DNA of 64,000 nt from Alopecurus myosuroides (lineage: Eukaryota; Streptophyta; Magnoliopsida; Poales; Poaceae), in NCBI GenBank assembly GCA_028641055.1, contig CM054057.1, forward strand, positions 402,990,814 to 403,054,813, read 5' to 3'. The notes beneath the pieces were generated by a model. The model had not been told where the DNA came from. It made no database searches and worked only from the letters and a program-made list of their open reading frames with translations. Every line of letters begins with the position of its first letter. Position 1 is the stretch's first letter. Positions 21,844 to 33,331 of the stretch are shown here, in pieces. Both the position numbers and the translations under genes were made by a program.

Positions 21844-24040
21844 TGTAACATCCCAAATTTTTCTACCAAAGGGTTGTGGTGTTGTGTTCATATCATACAT
21901 GCATGAAAACAAAAATTTAAACCATGTTGAAACAATTTAAATTGTGAATTTACATGGTTTGACAAAAATCCCACAAATAGTACTTAATTTGGTTTCCAAA
22001 ATCGTGTATTCGAAAATATTTCAAATACACCAAAGAAACATATGGTTCTGTTGGCAATTTTGTAAGGAATCCAAAACATATTTTTGGCAAATTTTCTATT
22101 TGAAAAATGGCCCTTGAAATAGCTGTTTTCAGTGCTGTTTTTAAAGAAAGGGGCCTCTTCGCAAAAACCAGAAGTTTCTGGGGGTTTTCAGAAAACTGTC
22201 TTTGTCTTCTTCGTTTGGACAAAAGAAGGAGCTGCATGGCCGAGGAGATCAGGAAGAAGCCGTGCCCCTCGTCCCTCTCCCTATCCTCTCAACCGTTGCT
22301 CCCTCTCTCTGTAATCTCCACGGTACAAAACCCTAGCTCTAGCGAGCCGACTCGCCGCCGTCGTTCTGGCCAACCCCACGCCCCTCTGTGCGCGCCATCG
22401 ACTCCGTCGTCGTCCACTCTACCTCCTCGCCATCAGAATCGAGCCGAAGTGGCCTTTGTTGCCGGAATTGCGTCACCTTCTACCTCTCCGGCCGCCGCGG
22501 AAACCTGCACGGCGCCGCCGTCTCCGGCCTTCCCTCCTACCGTCGTCCTCTCCAGAGCGTTCACGGTGAGCTTCTCCACACACAAGTGCCCTCGCCTGGC
22601 CCCCTCTCCCTCTCTAGCTCTCCGCCGCCGTGTCTAGCCGGCCGCCGCCGCACCATGGTCGCCGGCGAGCTTTTCCGGTGACCATTTGATCACCGGTTGG
22701 CACCCCTCGACTCCCCACGGCCAACTCTAGCTCATTCACTAGTCTGTTTCATCCAATTTGGACCTAATTCGTCAAATTCGTGAGCATATGTGAGGAGCAG
22801 AGAAGAGTGAGGTCATCCCAGCGTCATGATGACGTAATTAACTGTTTTCTATTTATTCTAGAAGAGGAGAATATGACACGTGGCCCCCACCTGTATTTGA
22901 TTTCCAGAAAATGAATAAAATTGATTAATTTATATCTTCCAAAATGTTACTCAGAAAAATAAAATAAAAGTATGGTTTTATTCAAAAAAATGTAATCTAT
23001 CCAAATATGTCATTTTCATATATAGTTGAGAAAGTTGAAAAAATGGACATTATTTAATGTTGTTAATTCATTTAAAAATAGAAAAATAAGTTTTTATTCA
23101 CTAAAATTAGAAAATTAAAAGTTATATACCAAATTGCTCAAAATGACAAATGTAACCTAGTTATGATGTTTTCAAACCCATTTGATTAATTTAAATTGCA
23201 ACCACTTTCAGAATCACCCGAATTGCCCCTCCGGGGTCTATTTCGGGCTAATTTCAGTAAAACTTCAAATTTACATACGAACCCTAGCAACCCAACGAAC
23301 ATGTTTAGGGCTTTATTTTAGTGCATCAACTTGCTCATGCATACATGTTGTGCATTGCATCGATGCCATGTTTGATTGTTGTTTTTCTTTCGATGTTTTG
23401 CTTCTGATCGGTAGAACGTGACTCCGAAGAGAAGATCGACAACGGCATGACGAATACTTGATCCTAACCGACAAGTCAAGCACTTATCACTGAAGACTTT
23501 CTCTGGTTTTATTGAAGCAAGGCAAGCATAACCTCTTATGTTCCCATATATGATTTCGAAACACTGTTGATTCTCGTACATTGCATTCGATTCCAATGTA
23601 TCTTGTGTCAGTAGTTAGAGTTCTCCTATACCATGCATAGCCTACTTATTCCTGATCCACTACTCCTAGCAGCCATAGGTTTGATTGTGTTCATCGCCAA
23701 AGCCTTAAATATGATGTGCTTAGTCATACATGCTGGTTATCTCTGCTCCATCCGGTTGATGAATCAGAGTTGCGAATGAATCTAGTATGGCAGGAAGTAG
23801 TGGTTAGATGAGAGATATTTTTTAAGATGACTTAACAGGTGTGGATGACGAGATCACAGAGGGTCTCTGGTTTTTGTCTCATTCATGCCCCTAGGAGCGA
23901 GTTCTCGTCTTCGAACCAAGACTGAGCGTGCATCCACACGGGGATTGGATTCCCCTCGGTCTCAACTTGCCTAGTTTGTTCCATGAGTTTCCTAGTTTGG
24001 GCTTTCCATTTGAATTTGCGGGGATATCAAAACACTTTCC
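21844..24040 (+). mobile_element. 3' LTR of element E1, proximal part
   Basis: The LTR starts TGTAACATCCCAAATTTT at 21844 and is interrupted at 24040 by the Copia element. The rest resumes at 31964. The total intact length is about 3.57 kb. It includes a GC-rich leader-like block at 22220-22690. An open frame of 176 codons across it is Pro/Ser-rich and starts in the AT-rich part; I regard it as composition-driven rather than a gene. Confidence 0.9.
24036..24040. repeat. Left target-site duplication of the Copia element
   Basis: TTTCC here pairs with TTTCA at 31959-31963, one mismatch. The uninterrupted E1 5' LTR copy has CACTTTCAAAACTAGG at this place (about 16661), so the left copy carries the change. 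Confidence 0.75.
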
Positions 24041-25354
24041 TGTTGGGAATATGCCCTAGAGGCAATCATGGATGATGTAATTCCCAATGTATTCATAAAG
24101 TTATTAAGTTGTCCTTGTTTTGAACATCTGATATATGTCATTGAATATGTGATTCGATTGTGGAACTATATATTCATGTTGTTCATACTAGATTGTCCTT
24201 GGTCATTAAGGTTGTGCTGGACACACACCCTAGACTAATGTGAGTGTTGGCTGATGACATGGTTCCACTTGTCATGGGCATGGTGATGCCATTCCAACGA
24301 TCACGGACTTGGCTAAAGAGTTTAGCAAGTCGGACTGACCCACATTGACATGCAACGAGCAAGTCGTCATTTGCATGTCTCAATCAATGTAATCATTAGA
24401 CCCGAGGTTGTCGCACAATCCGAGTTGTGGATCACCAACTTAGGTTCTGTTAAACGCTGCTTTGTGACAAGGCAGCGATAAAGGCAGAGTTCGGGTCGAA
24501 TGAGAAGCAAGCTGCGTGATGTGGATAATCAAGATGGGATTTTGCACCTCCGAATGGAGAGATATTCTCTGGGCCCTCTCGAGTGATATGATTCAGGAAG
24601 CATGGCCATGCGCGACTCAGTTAAGTGTTAGCTTTGTCTGTTGACTAAGAGTTAGTCAGATGAATCATATATCACGGACCGAGAAGAGAGTCGAACTATT
24701 TAGGGGATGACGATAAATCGCCTATAGTTTGACAAGGTATATCGTGAGGCAAAAGGGACTAAGATGAATATCACATCGAAAGGTATGTCGTCATGACTCA
24801 ATGGGACTTGGGATTCGGCATGTTCTGCTAGGAGCCGCTACCGATTGATCGATTGGGAGTTGGACTCCAATCGTGTCCAAGTCGCCATGAGGCTGCAGGG
24901 TCGCACACTTAAGAGCGGGAGCAAATGTATTGGTTGGGTTGGAACCGAACCGGAAATGGACTGATTTTGTGAGTCGGACTCACAGAGGGAATGGGCCACA
25001 AGTGTTGTGAAGCCCACTACCATTCGCTATATAAAGAGGGGCGCAGGTTGCCCAGTGGGCACGTTAGTCCACTCCCATTCGTTGGGAACCCTAGCCCCAC
25101 TCAGTCCAGCCGTCGCACCGGACCTAGCAGTCCGCCGTTGGAGCTCCTCCTCGTACGTGTGGATACCGGCAGAGGTGCTGTACGTTCAGCACTTTGACGT
25201 TCGCGGGATCGGATCATGGACTGCACTGCCCCGACGCGCTTCATCGATAATCCGCAACCACGTGTCTAGTGGTAATCATCGTGGCCTTCTACCTCGGCTA
25301 GATCTTGGAAGTATCGCGTAGGAAAAATTTCGTTCATCTCTACGCGTTCCAACA
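24041..25354 (+). mobile_element. 5' LTR of the Copia element
   Basis: The 1.3 kb LTR begins TGTTGGGAATATGCCCTAG and ends GCGTTCCAACA, as in the Angela/BARE group of Triticeae Copia elements. A TATA box (TATATAAA) is at 25028-25035, about 330 bases before the LTR end. It differs from the 3' LTR (30630-31958) by scattered substitutions and a small duplication. No gene is encoded within it. Confidence 0.93.
25028..25035 (+). promoter_or_regulatory. TATA box of the Copia 5' LTR
   Basis: TATATAAA, followed by GAGGGGCGC, is kept at 31617-31624 in the other LTR. It is the best core promoter candidate in the element. Confidence 0.65.
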
Positions 25355-25355
25355 G

Positions 25356-25367
25356 TGGTATCAGAGC
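25356..25367 (+). promoter_or_regulatory. Primer binding site of the Copia element
   Basis: TGGTATCAGAGC starts one base after the 5' LTR and is complementary to initiator tRNA-Met. Confidence 0.93.
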
Positions 25368-26686
25368 GGTAGCTTCTGGTATTAGGCACGAGATCCGTAC
25401 ATATGTGATATGTAGTTAGCGTTAGATGTGATCTAATTGCTGTTTTGGGGGTCAGTCTATGAGATAGATCGGTTTTGTACAAGGTTGATTGGATCAATCG
25501 TACTCGGGGTTAATGGATGATCTTGTTTCCGTGATCATACTGCAAAGGTCGTGAAACAACTTACCCCTACCGGTCGGTTTCCGCCATCGGGGTATACCGT
25601 GACACATAAATCCAGTTGCGGTGATCGAAGATCATAGAGTTTGATCGAATCGGAATACAGATCAGATTTGGGTAAAATCATTTTATCCGACGAAGAAATC
25701 CATGATCGGGATGCAGATGAGATCTGCGTTTTCCGAAATCCATGAGAGGGACCGCCGGCTTCGCCCTGTCGTAGCGCCTTAGATGTCGTTGCGAGTTTCA
25801 CAACGCTGGTAGATATCGTATCTATGCATAACTTGTTTTTGCAGGAAGTTGTGAATGGTATGGCTTATGTGCATGTGATGTGTGTAATCCATACATGATC
25901 TGCGTATGTTTTTGTCAGCCGGCTGGAGCCTAGGTGCTGTCATTTTATTGTATACCGGCCTGCGTGTCGGACTCTCTATGTAATCTTTGATTTACTAGCT
26001 AGTGTAGCTTGTTGGAGAACCCGGTGACATGCAAGTCGATGTACAAATCGGCTACATGGAGTAAGATGGCACGTGGCAAGAGTTGGCACGAGTTGACTTA
26101 CAAGCTTCGTGGAGATGGAGATCACCATGAAGAGAGCCATACCATTTCACATTATAATTGCTTTATTTGTGTTATTTTTGTGTCTCTATTTACCTCTATT
26201 TAGATAGTTGGTAGATTTTAATCCCTCAAAGAAGGTCTATTCGGTCGCCCCGCCAGTGCTTCACCATCACAAGTCGGACATTCTTGGTAGTGGGCTCATA
26301 AAATTGAGGTGCTACCAATTCTTTCCGGTTAGGTGGGTTTGAGTCGGACTCTTACAAGCAGAAGCACTTGGTAATCTAGACGAGTCCATCACAACGGTTG
26401 TGGGGCTCGGGGCGAGGTAGGTTGGGAGCCGGGGCATGTGATGCCACCCAACTAACAGGAGTCGTATTGGATACGATTGGCAAGGTGTTGCCTACCTAGA
26501 TCACTTGACGGCTAGCGGTGATGCTAAAGCTCACTAGTCGGCTTGCTTATTTAGGATCTTGAATCACTTAGCAACCATCGGAGGGGTGTTGGTTCTAGTG
26601 GGAGCATAAGTATTAAAACGTCTAATATGCCTGCTCTTTTATGAATACATGTCTTAAGTGTTTTGCATATTTTCTGTTGTAGATCA
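25368..26686 (+). other. Copia untranslated leader
   Basis: This 1.3 kb region between primer site and gag has no convincing ORF. Long leaders are usual in Angela/BARE-like elements. No splice site or hairpin was resolved by eye. Confidence 0.6.
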
Positions 26687-27862
26687 ATGGCACCTAGCAA
26701 CCTTCCTTAGTTGTCCACTTTTGCGTTGAGGTCAATCCTAGAGAAAGATAAGCTTAATGGAACTAATTTCACCAACTGGTATCGTAATCTGAGGATTGTC
26801 CTCAAACATGACAAGAAAGAACATGTTCTAGAAACTCTACTTCCAGAAGAGCCAGATGACGATGTGACTGTCGCAATCATGAATGCCTACCGTACGACTA
26901 GAGATGAGTCTACGGAAATTAGCTGTCTTATGCTTGCACACATGGAACCGGACTTGCAGCAGCAGTTCGAGAATGTTGAGGCCTACGATATGATCGAAAG
27001 CCTCAAAAGTATGTACGAGGCTCACGCACAGACCGAGAGGTATCAAGTCTCTCAAGCTTTGTTGGGCTGTAAGCTGAAAGACAGTGATCCACTGAGTCCG
27101 CATGTAATCAAGATGATTGGTTACATACAGTCTCTGGATCGGCTGGGCTTCCCAATTAACGAAGAGTTCGCTACTGATATAATTCTGAACTCCCTTGCTA
27201 GTGCGTATGGTCCGTTCATCTCGAACTACCATATGCATGGTATGGATAAGAGTATCACTGAATTACATGGGATGCTCAAAACGGCAGAGGCTGATATCAA
27301 GAAAGGCGCCAGTCAAGTGTTGATGGTGCAGAATAAGGCTAAGTTCAAGAAGATTTCTTGGACTAAGAAGAAGAAGGATAAGTCAGGAGGTAGCGCCCAT
27401 GGCCCTGTCCAGAGTGCTTCCTCAAAGACTAAGCCATCTCCTACAGCCGGAGCCAATTGCTTCTATTACAAGCAGGATGGCCACTGGAAGAGGAACTGCA
27501 CCAAGTATTTGGCTGACAGAGCCAAGAGTGGAGGTATGACTTTCGACTCAGGTACACTTGTGTGCAATGTTATAGACATTTATCTTGCTGATGCGCCTAA
27601 TAGTTCTTGGGTATATGATACCGGATCAGTTATTCACATATGCAACTCGTTGCAGGGACTGGTAAGAACTAGGAGCGTGGCAAGAGGAGAGGTTGATATT
27701 CGGGTCGGCACGATGCAACTTCATTTACCATCAGGATTTTTAATGGAGCTAAATAATTGTTATTATGTTCTAGTGCTTAGTCGAAACATTATTTCCGCCT
27801 CATGTTTGATGAGACAAGGTTATGAGTCGAATATTAGAATAATGGTTGTTCTTTATATTTGA
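26687..27862 (+). pseudogene. Copia gag and protease, with early stop
   Basis: The natural start appears to be ATG at 26687 (MAPSNLP), but codon 8 is TAG (26708-26710). The long open part begins at 26711 and gives 383 residues. Residues 12-200 are the Copia gag domain (LNGTNFTNWYRNLRIV). The zinc knuckle at 250-263 is damaged: it reads CFYYKQDGHWKRNC, with Tyr at the second Cys position. The protease Asp-Thr-Gly is at 303-305 (SSWVYDTGS). The frame is lost near 27840 by a single-base change, and the stop at 27860 follows. This copy could not make functional capsid without suppression. Confidence 0.9.
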
Positions 27863-28512
27863 AAGATATGTTTCATGGCTTTGCACCCGTTCAGAACGGG
27901 TTATTTATTTTGAATCTTGATAGTGAATTGGTCTATAACATAAATGTTAAAAGGTTGAAACCAAATGATCTGAATATGACTTACTTTTGGCATTGTCGGC
28001 TTGGTCATATAAGTTGGAAGCGCATGAAGAAGCTCCATGATGATGGACTTCTAACTTCGTTCGACTTAGAGTCGTTCGAGACATGCGAATCATGCCTACT
28101 AGGCAAAATGACCAAGACACCTTTTGCAAGGAGTTGTGAAAGGGCGTCTGACTTGTTGGAACTAATACATAGTGATGTATGTGGTCCAATGAGCACGACA
28201 GCCAGAGGTGGTTATGAGTACTTGATTACCTTCACTGATGATTTGAGTAGGTATGGATATATCTGTTTAATGAAACACAAGTCGGAAGCCTTTGAAAAGT
28301 TCAAGGAATTCCAGAGTGAGGTACAGAATCAGCTCGACAAGAAAATAAAGTTTCTACGGTCGGACCGTGGAGGCGAGTACATGAGCCATGAGTTTGATGA
28401 CCATCTAAAGAGTTGTGGAATAGTTCCTCAACTCACTCCGCCGGGTACACCGCAGAGAAACGGTGTATCGAACGGAGAAATCGGACCTTGTTGGACATGG
28501 TACGATCAATGA
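27845..28512 (+). pseudogene. Copia integrase, N-terminal part, frameshifted
   Basis: The 217-codon frame (open from 27859) holds the integrase zinc-binding region, His 45 and His 50 (FWHCRLGH) with Cys 76 and Cys 79 (CESC). The first two catalytic acids follow: Asp 106 (LIHSDVCGPM) and Asp 169 (FLRSDRGGEY). The third acid, expected at position 205 by the 35-residue spacing, falls in NGVSN. One base is missing at about 28469, so the catalytic Glu codon and everything after it are out of frame. The ORF runs 12 more residues and stops. Confidence 0.9.
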
Positions 28513-28961
28513 TGAGTCGGACAGATCTACCTTTATCATTTTGGGGTTATTGTCTAGAAACTGCAGCGTTCACACTAAACAGAGTACCATCAAAGTCAGT
28601 AGAGAAGACACCACATGAGATGTGGACTGGCAAGAGGCCAAGTTTGTCTTTTCTTAAGATTTGGGGTTGTGAAGCATTTGTCAAGCGACTTCAGTCGGAC
28701 AAGCTCACTCCCAAGTCGGATAAGTGTATTTTCGTGGGGTATCTGAGGGAAACCTTGGGGTACTACTTCTACAACCGGGAAGAGGGCAAAGTGTTTGTCG
28801 CTCGGAATGGTGTCTTCCTTGAGAAAGAGTTTCTCAATCGGGGAGTCAGCGGGAGCACAGTGCAACTCGAAGAAATTCGAGAGGAACCAGCTAGGGGCGA
28901 GTCGGCGAACGCCTTGGAGGCTGAGCCGGGTCGTGGTACCTACACCGGTAACAGCAACTGA
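28470..28961 (+). pseudogene. Copia integrase C-terminal part
   Basis: Continuing one frame over, the sequence reads ERRNRTLLDMVRSMMS, then LPLSFWGYCLETAAFTLNR and CIFVGYLRETLGYYFYN. These are the typical end of the Copia integrase core and the linker to reverse transcriptase. The frame runs off into unrelated residues after about 28920 and stops at 28961, so another one-base change lies near 28930. Confidence 0.88.
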
Positions 28962-29439
28962 ACCACGGAGATCTGCCAGATTACAAAATGCTTGTGATGT
29001 TTTACTGTTAGACAGTAATGAGCCGGCAACATATTCGGAAGCGATGGTGGGATCTGATTCCGAGTCATGGCTTGGAGCCATGAGATCCGAGTTAAAGTCC
29101 ATGGATGAAAACCAAGTTTGGAATTTGGTTGATCTTCCTGACGGTGCAAGACCCGTCGAGTGCAAATGGGTCTTTAAGAAGAAAATTGATATGGATGGAA
29201 ATATTTCCGTCTATAAAGCACGACTTGTCGCGAAGGGGTTCCGACAGGTTCAAGGAGTTGACTACGACGAGACCTTCTCGCCCGTAGCGATGCTTAAATC
29301 AACTCGAATCATGTTAGCCATAGCAGCCTATTTCGACTATGAGATATGGCAGATGGATGTCAAGACACCTTTCCTTAATGGAAATTTAACTGAGGACGTG
29401 TATATGATACATCCCGAAGGTTTTTTTCGATCCAGCTAA
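28936..29439 (+). pseudogene. Copia reverse transcriptase, N-terminal part
   Basis: The frame gives PRRSARLQ, then CKWVFKKKIDMDG, YKARLVAKGF, DETFSPVA and QMDVKTPFLNG, all landmarks of Copia reverse transcriptase before the active site. It ends at TAA (29437-29439) because of one extra base in a run of seven T residues near 29420. The next frame continues with the expected sequence. Confidence 0.9.
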
Positions 29440-30523
29440 CGCTGACAAGGTATGCAAACTTCAGAAATCCATTTATGGGTTGAAGCAAGCATCTCGGAGT
29501 TGGAACATTCGCTTTGATGAGGTAGTAAAATCGTTTGGCTTCATCAAGAGCGATCATGATTCTTGTTTATACAAGAAGTTTAGTGGGAGCAAAGTAAATT
29601 TTCTAATCTTATATGTGGACGACATATTACTGATTGGAAATGATGTCATGATGTTGCAAGAAACCAAAGAGTCATTGGAAAGGAGTTTCTCAATGAAGGA
29701 TTTGGGTGAAGCGACTTACATATTAGGAATCAGGATCTATAGAGATAGATCAAGTTGCCTCATTGGATTGAGTCAGAGTACATATCTGGACAAAGTTTTG
29801 AAGAAATTCAAAATGGTAGAGTCTAAGAAGGGATTCTTACCGATGTCCCATGGCATAAAACTTAGCAAGACTCAGTGTCCTTCGACGACTGATGAGCGAA
29901 GTCGGATGAGTGTGATCCCGTATGCTTCGGCAATCAGATCCATCATGTATGCCATGATTTGTACTATGCCAGATGTTTCCTATGCTCTAAGTGTTACGAG
30001 CATATACCAGGCTGACCCTGGCGAAGCCCACTGGGCAGCGGTTAAGAACATCCTTAAGTACTTGAGAAGGACTAAGGAAATGTTCCTAGTTTATGGAGGT
30101 GATGAGGAATTCAGTGTAAAGGGTTACACGGATGCGAGTTATCTCACCGACTCAGATGATTCTCGTTCGCAATCTGGATACGTGTTCGTAATGAACGGAG
30201 GAGCTGTGAGCTGGAAGAGTTCCAAGCAAGATACGGTGTCTGCATCTACAACAGAGGCTGAGTATATTGCTGCCTCGGAGGCGGCAAAGGAAGCTGTTTG
30301 GATCAGGAACCTCCTGATAGATCTTGGTGTGGTTCAGGGCGCGTCCAATCCTTTGGACGTATATTGTGACAACAATGGTGCTATCGCACAAGCCAAGGAA
30401 CCTAGACAACACCAGAAGAACAAACATATACTCATGCGGTACCACCTCATTCGCCAGTTTGTCGAACAAGGTGATATCAAGTTATGCAAAGTACACACGA
30501 TGCAAACATTGCAGATCCGTTGA
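29425..30523 (+). pseudogene. Copia reverse transcriptase C-terminal part and RNase H
   Basis: The open frame from 29480 gives 347 residues. The reverse transcriptase active site YVDD is at residues 45-48 (LILYVDDILLIG). RNase H follows with Asp 218 (GYTDAS), Glu 259 (STTEAEY) and Asp 297 (YCDNNG). The last dozen residues are out of frame: the conserved end, ADPLTKALPQ, is encoded in another frame from about 30500. Besides the early stop in gag, pol carries at least five single-base frame disruptions, so this element cannot supply its own proteins. Confidence 0.9.
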
Positions 30524-30618
30524 CAAAGGCGCTACCACAGCCTAAGCATGAGGCGCACACGAGAGGTATGGGCATTAGATGCCTAGGCATATGATGCCAA
30601 GATGATTGACTCTAGTGC

Positions 30619-30629
30619 AAGTGGGAGAC
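30619..30629 (+). promoter_or_regulatory. Polypurine tract of the Copia element
   Basis: AAGTGGGAGAC lies directly before the 3' LTR, as expected for plus-strand priming in this group. Confidence 0.75.
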
Positions 30630-31958
30630 CGTTGGGAATATGCCCTAGAGGCAATCATGGATGATGTAATTCCCAATGTATTCATAAAGTTATTAAGTTG
30701 TCCTTGTTTTGAACATCTGATATATGTCATTGAATATGTGATTCGATTGTGGAACTATATATTCATGTTGTTCATACTAGATTGTCCTTGGTCATTAACG
30801 TTGTGCTGGACACACACCCTAGACTAATGTGAGTGTTGGCTGATGACACGGTTCCACTTGTCATGGGCATGGTGATGCCATTCCAACGATCACGGACTTG
30901 GCTAAAGAGTTTAGCAAGTCGGACTGACCCACATTGAGATGCAACGAGCAAGTCGTCATTTGCATGTCTCAATCAATGTAATCCTTAGACCTGAGGTTGT
31001 CGCACAATCCGAGTTGTGGATCGCCGACTTAGGTTCTGTTAAACGCTGCTTTGTGACAAGGCAGCTATAAAGGCAGAGTTCGTGTCGAATGAGAAGCAAG
31101 CTGCGCGATGTGGATAATCTAGATGGGATTTTGCCCCTCCAAATGGAGAGATATTCTCTGGGCCCTCTCGAGTGATATGATTCAGGAAGCATGGCCATGC
31201 GCGACTCAGTTAAGTGTTAACTGTGTCTGTTGACTAAGAGTTAGTCAGATGAATCATATATCACGGACCGAGAAGAGAGTCGAACTATTTAAGGGATGAC
31301 GATAAATCGCCTATAGTTTGACAAGGTATATCGTGAGGCAAAAGGGACTAAGATGAATATCACATTGAAAGGTATGTCGTCATGACTCAATGGGACTTGG
31401 GAGTTGGCACGTTCTGCTAGGAGCCGCTACCGATTGATCGATTGAGAGTTGGACTCCAATCGTGTCCAAGTCGCCATGAGCCTGCAGGGTCGCACACTTA
31501 AGAGCGGGAGCAAATGTATTGGTTGGGTTGGACCCGAACCGGAAATGGACTGATTTTGTGAGTCGGACTCACAGAGGGAATGGGCCACAAGTGTTGTGAA
31601 GCCCAGTACCATTCTCTATATAAAGAGGGGCGCAAGTTGCCCAGCGGGCACGTTAGTCCACTCCCATGCGTTGGGAACCCTAGCCCCACTCAGTCCAGCC
31701 GTCGCACCTGACCTAGCAGTCCGCCGTCGGAGCTCCTCCTCGTACGTGTGGATACCGACAGAGGTGATGTATGTTCAGCACTTCGACGTTCGCGGGATCG
31801 GATCGGCTGGATCGGATCGTGGACTGCACTGCCCCGACGCGCTTCATCGATAATCCGCAACCGCGCGTCTAGTGGTAATCATCGTGGCCTTCTACCTCGG
31901 CTAGATCTTGGAAGTACCGCGTATGAAAATTTTTCGTTTATCTCTACGCGTTCCAACA
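30630..31958 (+). mobile_element. 3' LTR of the Copia element
   Basis: The LTR starts CGTTGGGAATATGCCC, so the terminal TG has become CG, and ends GTTCCAACA. It has a TATA box at 31617-31624. It differs from the 5' LTR by a short duplication near 31795-31820 (GGATCGGCT unit) and a few dozen substitutions at most by eye, which suggests moderate age. Confidence 0.92.
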
Positions 31959-33331
31959 TTTCAAAACTAGGATGTGGGGATGTATCGGCGCTCTGCGGGT
32001 AGGTAACCATCGAGCATCGCGCACAACGATAGAGACCCGGCAGGAGATGGCCACTCCCTATTGGCGGTCCATCTCTACTCGGAGCGACTCATGGAATAGG
32101 CGAAGCAAGGGAAAGGTCGTGGTCAACCTCCATCTACCGACACTTCCCGGAATAGTGCCAACGTTCTGGCATTAAGAGTTGGTTGATACGTGTGGTTAAA
32201 GTTGTACACCCCTGCAGGGTTAAATCTTTTCGAAAAGCCGTGTCCGCGATTAAGGACGACTTGGTGACGGATTCTGTGATCATAGATAACTTAAACGGAA
32301 TGATTAAAACTTGCTGATAACGAATGAAGGATGCCTCCTCGGAGATGCCGAGAGGGGTTACCTTGTAGCATGAGGTACCAGAACAACTGGAGGTGGTGAT
32401 CTTTGAAGCATGAGGTGCTGACATGTTTTGGTGGTTTAAAAAGATGATGATTTCAGTAGTTGAGTAGCTTTCTCATCTGTTTTCAAAATACTGCATGAGA
32501 CGTGCTATTCCTTCCTCAACTTGGAAAACAAAGATGGCTTTACGCAAAAATAACCTTCATAACTCTTTCTAAAAGAAGCAGATATATAATAGGTTAACTA
32601 AGTCTTGTTGAGTACCTCCCGTACTCATGTTTGCTTCAACTTGGTTCAGGTGGTGTTCCTCAGTTCGGTGGTGATTCAACGTGGACATCGACGAGTAGTT
32701 TGGGGTTCCCAGGTAGCAGCCTGGAATCTATAGGCTGGGACGTCGCCTTATGTTGCAGCCTCTTAGGCCTTTTTGGTTCTTGTTGATTAGCAACATAATT
32801 TGCCTTCAGTTGTCTGATGTAATCTTGGGTCGCGTGACCTCTCTTGTAAGCTATACTCTAGCAACACCTGTTTAATACAACTTCAATGTCTAGAGTGCTG
32901 CTTTGATCGGTTGTTGGTGTCGAGCTCATTGTTATACAGTTTTGGCTATGCCTGCATGGTTGTCGCAGCCGAGGGGTTGTGGAGCCAATGATCCATGTCC
33001 GAGCCCGCCTGCCGATGTGATTCGGCCTGGGGCGAGGTAACCCCAGTAAACCTCGATTGTTGTTGCACTTTCTGGACACATAGCATCTCCGTATAGCTTT
33101 GGTCCCGTTTCCTTCAGTTTCATATGATTCGTGGATGCTTTGATATGCATAGTTGGTTATGACTAGCATGGATACAAGGAGTAGTAGACTGGGGATCCGG
33201 ACTATGTGCCGATGAATCCAGTCTGCCTACCGTTGTTTGTTGCGGCCGGGGCTGGTAACCCTGAAGCCCTTGTGAGCCCATGTCTAGGAGCACATAACGG
33301 TATGTATATCTCTGGGTCCGGGGTCGTGACA
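31959..33331 (+). mobile_element. 3' LTR of element E1, distal part
   Basis: After the Copia target duplication TTTCA, the E1 LTR resumes and ends with GGGGTCGTGACA at 33331. It includes the double-palindrome module at 32210-32237. The flank AAAAT after 33331 is the expected E1 target duplication; its partner lies outside the window. Confidence 0.9.
32210..32237 (+). promoter_or_regulatory. Double-palindrome LTR module (E1 3' LTR)
   Basis: CCCTGCAGGG at 32210-32219 and CTTTTCGAAAAG at 32226-32237, both perfect. Confidence 0.75.

Noticed and set aside
22107..22637. 176-codon sense ORF in the E1 3' LTR
   Set aside because: Low-complexity Ser/Pro-rich translation of a GC-rich leader block. The corresponding E2 block is open on the opposite strand instead, so coding is not conserved.
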